DNA of 64,000 nt from Rugalucina vietnamica (taxonomy: Eukaryota; Mollusca; Bivalvia; Lucinida; Lucinidae): assembly GCA_964017185.1 (NCBI GenBank), contig OZ024883.1:46060997-46124996 (forward strand). Direction: 5' to 3'. Shown one piece after another: positions 38,865 through 48,776 of this stretch; position 1 is the first letter of the stretch, and every line of letters begins with the position of its first letter. A program made the position numbers and the translations under genes. A model generated the notes under the pieces. It was not told the origin of the DNA. It did no database searches and was given only the letters and a program-made list of their open reading frames with translations.

Positions 38865-41800
38865 ATGGCAGAAACCATTAATCAAACCATAAATATCCTA
38901 AGTTGGAATGCCACTGGCATTATGTCAGGCTCGACCTATCTTAGCAATATTCTTAACCAACGACAAATAGATATTTGCGGCATTTCAGAACATTGGTTGT
39001 ATGAAAAAGATTTAATGTTTTTGGATAAGTTAGACAGTAACTATCGCAGTTTTGCTGTCTCGGACGTATCGTTAAGTTTCCCTACAAAAAGGAAAGTCGG
39101 AAAAGGGGGTGTTGCTATTTTGTGGCATAAAAGACATGATCAATATATCGCCCCATTGGATATAGATGATGATCGAATTATAGGCATTAAGTATAACTGC
39201 AGTCTTAACTCCGCGTTGTATATTTTCCAAATGTATTTGCCATGTAGCAACTATTCATTGATAGCGTTTACGGAATATATTGATAAATTGCGAAATATTT
39301 TGAATTTGTATACCGAGAAAGGTATTGTAGTTCTAATGGGTGATATGAACGTTAATCTTCTGCCGAATGCCTCTCAAGTAAATCCTACAGGGAGAAAGCT
39401 GCGGTTTCTAGATTTCTTACGTGACAAGAATCTTATTTCTCTCACTACGTTAGAGTCGTGTGCTGGTGCAAGCTCTTCTTTTGTCTCCTATGATAATTCA
39501 ACCGAGTCACTAATTGACCACATCTTATTTCCGGTTGAAAAATTGCTGTATGTAAATCAATGTGAAATTTGCGATGATGATTGTTTAAATGTATCTAGAC
39601 ACAGGCCTATTGCTTGTCAAATACGAATTCCAACATTTAGCCAGTGGTCTTTTGGTTATGAGGGTGATAACTCTATTAATTGGAAAATGGTATCAGATGA
39701 AACTTTGGTTAACTATAGGCAGCGTTTGAGCGATGATATCTCGATACAAAATATTTTAAATAACGACTTTGTTTCTGAAACCGACATTAATAACGCATAC
39801 TCAACTATTGTTTCTGTAGTTAAGAAGGCTGCTGTAGAGTCCCTACCCATAAAGAAATTTAAAAGTTTTTTGAAGCCATATTGGAATGACGAATTAAAAG
39901 GTCTGCATAAAGAAATGAAATGTAAACGTGCAAATTGGATTCGCAGTGGTAGACCGAGGGGAAATAACTCGGAATCATACACTATCTATAAAACGGCTAA
40001 GTGTGACTTTAGACGTATACATCGCCGTATAGTGGACGCATTTATGAAACGCCAAATTGAGGAAATCGATCGCGTGGCAGAAATAGATAGTACGCTGTTC
40101 TGGCGCTTAGTAAACGCTAAACGTAAAAAGTCAGCGTCAGCCGTCTGTGCTGATATAAATTTTAATGGTCATATGGCCTCTACTCCGCAAGAAATTACCG
40201 ATGGTTGGGCTGAGCACTTTGAAACGTTGTATTCATCCTCGGATGATCCTCGATTTGATGATGAGCATAAAAATCATATTTCAAGGCAGCTGCAAATTAT
40301 TAATGAAAATCTAGCCTTTTCAGAACCGCCGACCATTAGTACGGAAGAAGTCGAAGCGGCTGTACGTCTCGGCAAAAAGGGAAAAGCCGCAGGTGATGAT
40401 GGCATCACGTACGAACATATAGCTTTTGGGGGTGAAATTATATTCGTGTTGCTTGCTAAATTTTTTACGGCCATGCTAAAGCACTCACACGCACCTGATG
40501 ACATTAAACGAGGGATTATCATAACGTTATTTAAAGGGGGTAATAAAAGAAAGGATAACCCGGACAATTACAGGGCAATAACTCTCTCGTCTGTAATTCT
40601 TAAACTATTCGAAAGGATATTACTTACTCGCATTCAGCTTTTTGACAATTTGTGCCCGCCTATACATCCGCTTCAAGGAGGCTTTCAAAAGAACATGGGT
40701 TGTTTAATGACGTCATTCTTATTAAGGGAGACCGCTAACTATGCAAATGAAAACGGGAGCTTATTATATGTTTGTTTTCTAGATGTAAGAAAAGCGTTTG
40801 ACTGAGTATGGCATGATGGCCTATTTTATAAGCTGTACAATATTGGTATTGATAAAGCCATATTCAAAATTCTACAAAATTTGTATAAGGGTATGACAAG
40901 CTGTGTAAAGTTTCATGGTTGTAGGTCGGACTGGTTCCCAATAAATCAAGGTACCCGTCAGGGGGGAGTTATTTCCCCTTTCCTTTTTCTAGTATATTTC
41001 AATGATCTGTTGTACGAACTAGAAAGATCGGGTTTAGGTATATGCATGCACAATTTATGCTTGTCTAGTCCAGCAGTAGCTGATGATTTGCTAGTAGCGT
41101 CTCTTTCAAGATCTGGTCTGAATGGTTTAATGAGAATATGTTTTATATATGCTTGTCTTTGGAGGTTTTTACATGCAGCTCTTAAAAGTGCAGTGGTGGT
41201 CTTAAACGAAAAAAGGTTGAAATATTTATCAGCTCAAAGAATTTGGAAACTCGGAGATGAATTAGTTCCAGAAAAAGATCAGTATAAACATTTGGGTATT
41301 ATTTGTGAAAAGAACTTGGGTCTAAACGAAGTAATTGCTGAAGCATGTAAAAAACTCAAAAGCATTTTTTTGAATATTGCTAACTGTGGTTTGCATGATA
41401 ATGGGCTTAACCCTATCACGTCCCTTCGTATTTATAATTCTGTAGTCCTACCAAAGGCACTATACGGTTGTGAGTTATGGTGCGATATGTCTCCAAAATA
41501 TATGTTACCTTTAGAAAGAGCTCATCGTTTTTGTCTGAAATTTATGCAAAACCTACCACGTAATACAAAAACAGAAGTAGTATTGAATTTAATTGCAAGT
41601 AAAACAATAGAAGAAGAAATAGATAGGCGTAAACTCATGTTTTTTGAACAATTATGTAATTTGCCAAGCCATCTACTTGTTAAAGAGTTCTTTATACATA
41701 GATTAATGAACTATTTTGATAACCCTAGACGACAGGTTGGGTTTATTCCTGATATGCACAGAATTTTAGAAAAATATTCATTGACATTTGCTTTGCAAGA

Positions 41801-42341
41801 TTTTATGGAACATGGCCGTTTTTTGTCAAAATACTATTGGAAACGACTTTTGAAAGAAAGAATGTCTTCACAATGTCGTAATGAATTATTGTTGAAAGCT
41901 AATGACTCTGCATCTTTAACTCGCTTTCTTAAAATTCATGATTCGCCTGAACCATACATGTTATATCATGTTATCAGAGAAACGCCAAAGCTGTACAAGT
42001 ATGGCAAGTTAGCAGTCCGTCTATTGGGTTTTTTGTTTTCTGGTGATTATACTATGGTATGTCGCTCATGTGGTGTTGTAACTAGTAAGTTGACAGAGCA
42101 TCTGTTACTATTTTGTACTGACAATGAAACTTTTCGTACTAGATTGTGGCAGGGTTTAATTTACCGTTTTGGTGTTAACTTTTTTAATAGATTTATAACA
42201 TTATCTCCAGCAGATCAAGTAAACAGTCTTTTCTCTGGTTGCTCCAACATTTTACAAAATGAAGTTGACATGAAATATTGTTTTAGATTATTTGTTGTAT
42301 CTCTAGGTAAAATTAATTTTACACAACGTATACAGCTCTGA
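38865..42341 (+). pseudogene. LINE-B ORF2 (endonuclease-reverse transcriptase) with one internal stop
   Basis: One frame of 1,158 codons is interrupted only by TGA at 40,803-40,805, within motif A (FLDVRKAFD, stop, VWHDGL). Residues 1-260 are the AP-type endonuclease: INILSWNATGI, ISEHWL, VLMGDMNVNL, LIDHILFPVE and the S.HRP motif in NVSRHRPI. The reverse transcriptase covers about residues 480-800: GKAAGDDGITYEHIAFG, ITLFKGGNKRKDNPDNYRAI, HPLQGGFQKNMGC, GTRQGGVISPFLF and SPAVADDLLVAS, where the usual YADD is VADD. A CRSCG...HLLLFC zinc-binding-like motif lies near residue 1066. The start ATG is upstream of the whole endonuclease, and the length suits a complete ORF2. Confidence 0.9.
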
Positions 42342-42724
42342 AATGTAATAACAAAATGAAATTACTTAGTAATATATTAATACATATAATAAGGATATGT
42401 GAATATATATAGTATCTTGCAGTCTCAGTGGTAAACCTTATTCTTTCTTTTTTCCTTGTATTTCGTTTCGACAAGGGAAATGTATTATGTGGGAAAACGG
42501 GATACCCTGAAACTTATAATTATAACAAGTTTGATGCTTCCTTGATTAAGGTCGCATTCAACCGAGCTTGTTCAGAATTGGAAGCTATGCACCGGTGTTG
42601 GTTTGGTTGTATGATTTGTATAATATGTATTGTTCTTTGTATATATGTTCTTTTGATCTTGTTCTTGCTACATTTTGCATCATGTTAATAACTTTGCTAT
42701 TCGCTTGTATTTTTTTTTTGTATG

Positions 42725-42772
42725 CTCTCCGATCTTGGAGGAAATAAAATATCTTATCTTTATCTTATCTTT
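42725..42772 (+). other. LINE-B 3' end: hairpin, GAAATAAA and short tandem tail
   Basis: CTCTCCGATCTTGGAG can fold into a small stem-loop. It is followed at once by GAAATAAAAT and then by TATCTTATCTT-type repeats up to the junction with LINE-A. A similar hairpin plus GAAATAAA ends LINE-C. Such ends are used as the RT start site in LINE families with short-repeat tails. Confidence 0.7.
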
Positions 42773-43680
42773 GTTTTTACGTATAATGGTGAAAATTTAG
42801 CTGTTGTAGATGACTTTGTTTATTTGGGTGTTACCTTCACACGCAATGCATCTTTTGTTAAGCATAAAAATATCTTTTAGAACAAGGTAGAAAAGCTATG
42901 TTTAGTGTATTGAGATAAACTAGAAAGCTAGATTTACCAGTTGATATGCAACTACAAATGTTTGACTGTATGGTAGTACCAATTTTACTATATGGGGCTG
43001 AAATTTATGGTTATGAGAAGTCTGACATAATTGAATCATTATTTTTACAATTTTATAAGATAATTATTTGTTTCAAGAAATGTACACCAAATGCCATTCT
43101 TTATGGCGAATTAGAACGTTATCCTGCTGATATTTTAATTAAGTCACGTATGGTTGGTTGTTGGAAAAGATTGGTTTGTGGTAAACAAGATAAAATTTCT
43201 TGTATATTGTATAATCTTATGTATAAGCTGCATACTGGAAATTTCTATTTTTCTAAGTGGCTAAATTGTGTTGAAAGTACGCTGAATAACACTGGTTTCT
43301 CTGAATATTGGATTCATCAAAATGTTCCAGTTAATTACTGCCTGGCGAAAATGGTCAAAAGTCGATTGATAGATCAATTTAAGCAAAATTGGTATAACTC
43401 TGTTTTTGATCTTTCCAAATGTCTTAATTACAGAATTTTTAAGAGAAACCATTGTTTTGAAAATTATTTATCCATGCTTCCAACAGATTTAAGAATATCT
43501 TTAAGTAAATTTAGATGTATGAATCATAATTTGCCAATTGAAAAAGGTAGATACATTGGAATTGCAAGAGACGACAGAATTTGTAATTTATGCAATAGTG
43601 CAAATTTGGGGGATGAATACCATTATATATTTGAATGTCATTTTCTAAAATCTCAAAGGAAAAAAAATTATTCCTATTGA
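42773..43680 (+). pseudogene. LINE-A C-terminal region with CCHC-type finger
   Basis: This continues LINE-A after the LINE-B insertion. FVFTYNGENLAVVDDFVYLG corresponds to the conserved YLG segment after the RT domain. After two stops or shifts around 42,878-42,920 a 245-codon frame runs from 42,946 with MVVPILLYGAEIYGYE and, near its end, CNLCNSANLGDEYHYIFEC, a C-x2-C-x8-H-x4-C finger typical of ORF2 C-termini. It ends at 43,680 by a shift in an A run. The rest of the 3' UTR extends to 44,022. Confidence 0.8.
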
Positions 43681-43974
43681 ATACCATAAAAAGCATAACA
43701 TACAAAAATATCATGATCTTTTTAACTCTACTGACTACAATACTATTCTTCGCTTAGCTAAATTCTGCAAAATTATTTTAAAACTTTTCAAATAAACTTG
43801 TACTCATTGTACCTTCCCTTTTTCATTATTTCAATTTAACATCAATTACAATCGTTTAAGCATTTAGAAAAGAATAAGCAATGTAGCTTATATGTATTTT
43901 ATAGACTCATGCTACTTTGATGTCCATCAATTGCCATGCATGTATTTGTGTTACTATGTTTGTATATTTCACAT

Positions 43975-44022
43975 ACCCTCGGTTAGGGGGTCTTGAATAA
44001 AATTTTGACTTGACTTGACTTG
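43975..44022 (+). other. LINE-A 3' end: hairpin, AATAAAA and TTGAC tail
   Basis: ACCCTCGGTTAGGGGG forms a short hairpin, followed by TCTTGAATAAAATT and then about three and a half repeats of TTGAC. This is the same layout as in LINE-B and LINE-C and marks the 3' border of LINE-A. Confidence 0.7.
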
Positions 44023-44428
44023 AAGAAAGCTGGAGCATCCCGCATGAATTTCCCAGATCCCATTGGCCAACTGCGACAGGTCAGTGCGTGAAGCGCTACC
44101 TGTCAGCGACAATGACTTTCAATATCATTTTCATGCACTTCCATATTTGGGCATTTCCGTGACTATTACGGAAATTAACGGTAGACCTAGGATGATTTTA
44201 CAAGTTCCGAATCACTTTTCTCTATCAAAAACGAGATTGCTATATCATTGAAAAAAGTCCCGTAGTCATGGTAGTTAAATATTCACCCATAGACTGGAAA
44301 TGTTGGATACAAAGGCGCTAATCACATTTCTTGTATGTGCTAATGTCATTGTTCTTATTGTGTTGCATGCTATGTTTTTCTTCATATTCTTTATAGTGTT
44401 ATACTGTTATATATCTGTCTTATGTCTT
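44023..44428. other. Non-coding stretch
   Basis: No recognisable gene. A 62-codon open frame near 44,063 has no known motif. Confidence 0.4.
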
Positions 44429-44500
44429 AGCTTCGCAGTACTGCGAAGCTGATCTGCGCATTTGGTTTCGCATATGCAGATTTTCCCATGCGGCGGTTCA
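44429..44500 (+). mobile_element. Right half of the palindromic MITE family
   Basis: AGCTTCGCAGTACTGCGAAG is the central palindrome of the family, followed by CTGATCTGCGCATTTGGTTT and a diverged right end near CCCATGCGGCGGTTC. The left half is missing. Confidence 0.65.
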
Positions 44501-44920
44501 CCGGTTCATTATATCAGTTACGAATCACATTTACATTTTTTTATTAAAAAAATAATAATGATAAAGAGCCCTCAGTGGTGCAATTTTAAAGAATAATGAA
44601 TATACCAAAATTTGGCTCCAGAATTGTCTTAGATGACCTCCCTGACATTCTAAGATTTATCTTTTTTTTCTGGGTTCTGTGGGGTTCCTCCCCAGACCCC
44701 ATTATCTCAAATTGTATTATTCATAAGTAAGTAGTTTATTTAACAAGTCCAAAAGGCTATAAAGCCCATGAGGAAACATACATTACATATATACAATGAC
44801 GACAGTACAGTACAACGGCATAATCAATGAAAATAAATGTATGCTACGTTTTCTATATATATATATGTTTTAAGTATTAAGTATAGATAGCACAATCTTT
44901 AACCATCATATATAGAGGAT
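44501..44920. other. Non-coding stretch
   Basis: A+T-rich. CTGGGTTCTGTGGGGTTCCT at about 44,669 has a G-rich then C-rich composition but no identifiable element. Nothing else is supported. Confidence 0.35.
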
Positions 44921-45070
44921 ATTCAAGTTTTTGGAGTGAATATGAGTTTTATTTCATTGAGTGAAGTGAAAAAAAATTATATTTCATGAGTGCCGAAGGC
45001 ACGAATGAAATATATAATTTTTCACTTCACGAGATGAAATAAAAGTCATATTCACGACAAAAACTTGAAT
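44921..45070. repeat. 150-bp foldback element
   Basis: The left end ATTCAAGTTTTTGGAGTGAA and the right end TTCACGACAAAAACTTGAAT are inverted repeats. Nearly the whole unit pairs: GTTTTATTTCA, GTGAAGTGAAAAA and ATATTTCAT each have their complement in reverse order on the right. The loop is near GTGCCGAAGGCAC, itself a perfect palindrome. It looks like a small foldback MITE. Confidence 0.8.
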
Positions 45071-45261
45071 TTTCTTTTTATTATATTGCATGTAGTAATT
45101 GTAACGTTGCGCGCTAAAGCATATGACGTCATTACATCACGTCATTAAAAGCTATTGTGTGTGAACGTTCATTGCGTCAACAACAGCATAGATTATAAAA
45201 TTTAGATATGTATAAATTAGAAATGAAACGGTGTAATCGTAATTTGCGTATTCCCAAATCT

Positions 45262-45319
45262 TATATTTTCACATGTGAAAATATAACTTTTTTTTTATAT
45301 TTTCACATGTGAAAATATA
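45262..45319. repeat. Two tandem perfect 24-bp palindromes
   Basis: A perfect palindrome centred on CACATGTG, with arms TATATTTT and AAAATATA, occurs at 45,262-45,285 and again at 45,296-45,319, separated by CTTTTTTTTT. The function, if any, is unknown. Confidence 0.85.
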
Positions 45320-46611
45320 ACTTTTTCAAATATTGGTTATATTTAATACATATGTCTCTATATTTCATCACTTGCCATATAATAAAACGTACAACATAAC
45401 GTATCGTGATCAAATATTCATATATGATGACATCTCAAATGTTTGAATTGACAATAGTTTTGCCTGCAGGAACCCAAGAACGTAGGGGCTTGCAACATGA
45501 ACAACTCTCATCTGTTGTTCCATGTTTTGGTCAGCCTTCGGGGAGCCGGGGCTTTTAGCAGAGATTTTACCAGAAATCTGGCCCGCAGTGCCGGGCTTTT
45601 AGCGGGGCTTTAAAAACTGAAAAGTTAAAAGCCTCGCTATTCCCCGGCCCTACGAGAGCCGGGGATACAAATGGTGCATAACATTGACGTGTCATTTTTG
45701 CTGATTCGAAGCTACTCAAATCGACGCTGCTCTCACGAAGGGAAACAAGGCCACGTGACTCGGAACTGACCAAGATTCGAAAAGCTAAGTTGCTTTCTTT
45801 TTACGCAGAGTATAGTTTATTAACAAAACTTATGCCAATGCTCAGGGGCACGGCTAATCTGAGGAAAGATCAAAACAACTTTATTTCATACTTTATAAAT
45901 ACGACTAATAAAATGTTTGCAAGTATTAACCTGGTGCCCACACCCAGTCTGTGAAAAAAAAATCGAATTTCAATATATGCTCTTGGTCAAGTTTGCTTAC
46001 TATTGTCCTCTATGCAAATAATGGATCACTCTTATGTCACAAAGGTCTTTACACGGTTGAATAAGTGAGCATTATGCGGTAGTGTGGGTGGATTTACGGC
46101 CAAAAACAGGTAGATATAGTTTTCTTTTCTTTGCTGTTTGTTGCGCATATTAATATTTTCTTCATTCTCTGAAAATCTTGTTTACCTACCGATAAACCGA
46201 AATTCCAGAAACTCGTTTCTTCAGTTCTGAGAGATAGTATTAGTAAGACGTGATTTTCAACACTGATCGAGGGGCAACGTGGTGACTTAAGATTACATGT
46301 AGTTAATGTTTGTTTGTGGCGTAGCGTCCTAGTCAACAGCTATGATCATGCCGGGACGTTGCCTCTACTTTATAGGACTTTTACCCAAGGATGTTATAAC
46401 ATCCAAAATGTGCTTGAAAATATAACCATCCAAGTAAACAACTAAGCCTGTGTATGCATATGGATGGATTGACTGTCCTAGAACTACTCTTCCTTTGGGA
46501 GCTCTAAGACCAGTAATCGGATGGCCAGGCTTTGCACAAGCAAGCTATCTGTAGTATTTCTCACAGCCCCGATAGGTGGGGCCCTAAATTTGTTTATTTG
46601 TTTATTTATTC
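45320..46611. other. Non-coding stretch with GC-rich island
   Basis: Between about 45,530 and 45,670 a GC-rich segment contains the inverted pair GAGCCGGGG and CCCCGGCCC and repeats of GGGCTTTTAGC. The rest is A+T-rich without a credible gene. Short open frames here lack recognisable motifs. Confidence 0.4.
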
Positions 46612-46711
46612 AGAGAGAGAGAGAGAGAGACTACCAAACAGTTAAATGCGTAACCACCGGTTAAGAATAGACATCCGATTCACGTCCTTCCGGTTTTGCG
46701 TGTAAGGTGCA
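46612..46711 (-). repeat. Dispersed repeat plus GA microsatellite, inverted copy of 58,941-59,071
   Basis: A (GA)n run at 46,612-46,630 is followed by about 80 bp (CTACCAAACAGTTAAATGCG to TTTTGCGTGTAAGGTGCA) whose reverse complement is present just upstream of the secreted-protein gene at 58,941-59,020, again next to a (GA)n run. Identity is high with a few small differences. Confidence 0.8.
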
Positions 46712-47310
46712 ACAAAATATAAACAAAACATCGATCGATAATTATTTTGTAGTTCAGAACGGTATCAAAAATCTAAGAATGCTGTTTTGTCACTTATTTA
46801 TCATTGTTAGACAGCACCAAAACAGTTTGCGACATTACTTGATGTTTTTGGGGGTTATTTGTGCCCTCCTACGAAACATGTGTTTGAAGAATTTGCCTCA
46901 TCCCTGTTTACGAGACAGGGAAGGATCGTCAGAATTCCCTCTCACAAAAGAGAAGTTTTCTTTCTTTATTTGTGTTTATAATTGTTTTGATTTCAGCTTA
47001 GGTTGATTGAGACCAGTAAAATATACTTGCTGGTCGCCAATTTATTGACAAATTCAAAGTTTATTGAGGATTTTTGCCCTTTGAAAATTTTCCCGCCATT
47101 CACTAATACAGTGGGTGGGGTATACGAGAAAAAAAAAACAAGTGCAGAAATTGACTTTGCTCTGTCAGAGTCTTTGAGTCAGAATAGTTTACTGGATTTT
47201 GAGTTTATCAGTTCTTGTTTTTCCTGTAAGTGACACATTAGGTAGGGAAACCACCCAGCCAGGTGTTTACTTGCAGCTTGTTTGAATTGTCACTTGTGTT
47301 GCTTATTCAG

Positions 47311-47311
<1 letters not shown>
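46712..47311. other. Non-coding stretch before LINE-D
   Basis: Open frames of 76-99 codons here have no recognisable motif. The region may be 5' UTR or promoter of LINE-D, but nothing in it proves that. Confidence 0.35.

Positions 47312-47349
<38 letters not shown>
47312..47349 (+). repeat. (TTG)n microsatellite
   Basis: About twelve TTG repeats lie 20 bp upstream of the ATG that starts the LINE-D frame. Confidence 0.9.
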
Positions 47350-47369
47350 CAAATTGTATTTATCACATA

Positions 47370-48236
47370 ATGCTCTACAGGTTGGCCTTGTTCCTTGCTT
47401 TAGGGTTTGGTTTTTGGAAGTGGATTAACTCTACATGTTCCTTGGACCCGAACCATGACTGCAACATTGGTAGTGAAAAAACTTCTGGCAATATTTCACA
47501 CTTTTTGGCATACTCAAGGAAGCTTGGCAATCGCAGGAGTTCTGAAGGTCTTCAAAGTTTTAAGCCCTCAAAGGGAGCCAACCTGCTCACCCTCATCATC
47601 CTGGCTGGAGACATTGAAATGAATCCAGGTCCCAGGTTCCTGTGTCGGCTATGCAAAAAATACTGTAAAGCTACCGACAAATTTGTCACTGCGAAAAGCG
47701 CTTTCATGCGACATGTGCAAATCCCAGCGAAAAAGAACTTTCCAGTTTGAAAAATGAAAATGAACCTTGGTATTGTTCAGACTGCAAAGCAGACTGTGGT
47801 CTTTGCAGTGGGGCTGTCTTAAATAGTCACAAGGCTGTTCAATGTGACAAATGTGAAATGTGGGTCCACAATAAATGCTCCCTTGTCTCAGATAACCAGT
47901 ATGAAAATATACAAAATTCAAATTGTTCATGGATTTGCCCAAAATGTGACTTCTTCAACTTTTCGGATTCATTCTTTTCTGATCAATTAAACTTGGAAGA
48001 ACAAAATAGATTTGCTCCATTGTCAAACGATAGTAGCTGTGGTACTAAAACTTGTGGTCCAGGTACAAACAAAAATAAATTTATCAGTGGGTTAAAATTC
48101 TCAAGCATAAATATCAATAGTATCAGAGGTAAAAAACTTGAGTTGTTGGCATTTCTTGATCTCCATCAACCTCAGATTGTTGCAATTCAAGAAACTAAAA
48201 TTGACAACACTATTTCAACTTCAGAATTGATTGATT
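47370..48236 (+). pseudogene. LINE-D N-terminal region: signal-like start, 2A motif, PHD fingers, start of endonuclease
   Basis: The ATG at 47,370 begins a hydrophobic stretch (MLYRLALFLALGFGFWKW) that resembles a signal peptide. Residues 72-88 read LLTLIILAGDIEMNPGP and fit the 2A consensus D-x-E-x-N-P-G-P; ribosome skipping would separate Gly87 and Pro88 (47,628-47,633). A first Cys/His cluster follows (CRLCKKYC onward), broken by a one-base shift near 47,680. The frame then carries WYCSDC, and a PHD finger with CGLC, CDKCEMWVHNKC and CSWICPKC. KFSSININSIRGKKLELLAF and QIVAIQETKID start the AP endonuclease. LINE-C interrupts it after STSELI. Confidence 0.8.
47610..47633 (+). other. 2A-like ribosome-skipping motif
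   Basis: Codons for D-I-E-M-N-P-G-P, preceded by a Leu/Ile-rich stretch ending in AGD, as in known 2A-like peptides. In non-LTR elements such motifs let the ribosome release the N-terminal product and go on with the downstream protein. The motif is intact even though the element is broken downstream. Activity is inferred from the motif only. Confidence 0.8.
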
Positions 48237-48262
48237 GATTCTTTATTTCCTCCTTAAAGGAG
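48236..48262 (-). other. LINE-C 3' end: hairpin, GAAATAAA and AATC tail
   Basis: Minus strand: CTCCTTTAAGGAG hairpin, then GAAATAAAG, then about three AATC repeats reaching the LINE-D junction. It is the counterpart of the LINE-B 3' end at 42,725-42,772. Confidence 0.75.
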
Positions 48263-48776
48263 AGTATACATACATAATAAAACAAACATACAAGTAGGAA
48301 CAATAATAAACATCATAGACAGAGAACAGAGAAAAAATACATGTATATGGTCAGTACCTGTGCAGTCACTAACGAGGCAGCATTGTTTGTAATTGACACT
48401 CGTGTCAGCAAGAACATTCAAAACAATCATGCACAAATATGCGTGCGAGAGACATAAGAACATCACCACCTAAGATCTACAGTGATATAATTATATATAG
48501 ACCATCAGCATCGGTTCATCAGGAATCAGTCAGAATTGAAAGCCACATCGTGTGAAAACCTGCATTTTGCACATGCAAGTTACAAAGGCAGAGATTACCA
48601 TGCGTTGTCAGAACAGTATAATGGCTTTATCGTAGATTGGAAATTCAAAGCGGCTGGATTGGCAGACACAGTTTGCAGCTGGACGATGTAGCAGAATACA
48701 GGCTATCTCAAGACGCGGCTTACATATTAACAAGACAATAATATAACATTACTTTTGGTACTGGCCATTTAGCAGC
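48263..48776 (-). other. LINE-C 3' untranslated region
   Basis: About 514 bp between the ORF2 stop and the terminal hairpin, on the minus strand. No open frame or other element is visible. Confidence 0.7.

Larger units (their letters stand above)
38559..42772 (+). mobile_element. LINE-B: 4.2-kb non-LTR retrotransposon inserted in LINE-A
   Basis: It holds the C-terminal part of an ORF1 (38,559-38,831), a nearly intact ORF2 (38,865-42,341), a 3' UTR, a terminal hairpin and a (TATCTT)-type tail that ends at about 42,772. On both sides lies LINE-A: VVIFSERK before and FVFTYNGENLAVVDDFVYLG after, in the expected order. The 5' end is truncated within ORF1. A related element, LINE-C, lies at 48,236-52,019 on the other strand. 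The low decay shows it is younger than its host LINE-A. Clade not assigned. Confidence 0.85.
35194..44022 (+). mobile_element. LINE-A: decayed non-LTR retrotransposon, interrupted by three other elements
   Basis: Pieces of one element can be followed in order: N-terminal linker (35,194-35,544), endonuclease (35,784-36,887), connecting region (36,888-37,423), reverse transcriptase (37,424-38,558), C-terminal region (42,773-43,680) and a 3' end with a hairpin, an AATAAAA stretch and a TTGAC tandem tail (43,975-44,022). Insertions are a palindromic MITE at 35,545, a 167-bp TIR element at 37,167 and the 4.2-kb LINE-B at 38,559. There are at least three frameshifts and several stops, so the copy is dead. 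The 5' end and the exact clade are uncertain. Confidence 0.8.

Noticed and set aside
42428-42688. 86-codon hydrophobic frame
   Set aside because: It lies in the 3' UTR of LINE-B and has no counterpart in LINE-C.
46707-47233. Frames of 76-99 codons upstream of LINE-D
   Set aside because: No motif, no splice signals that join to anything, and A+T-rich composition expected by chance.
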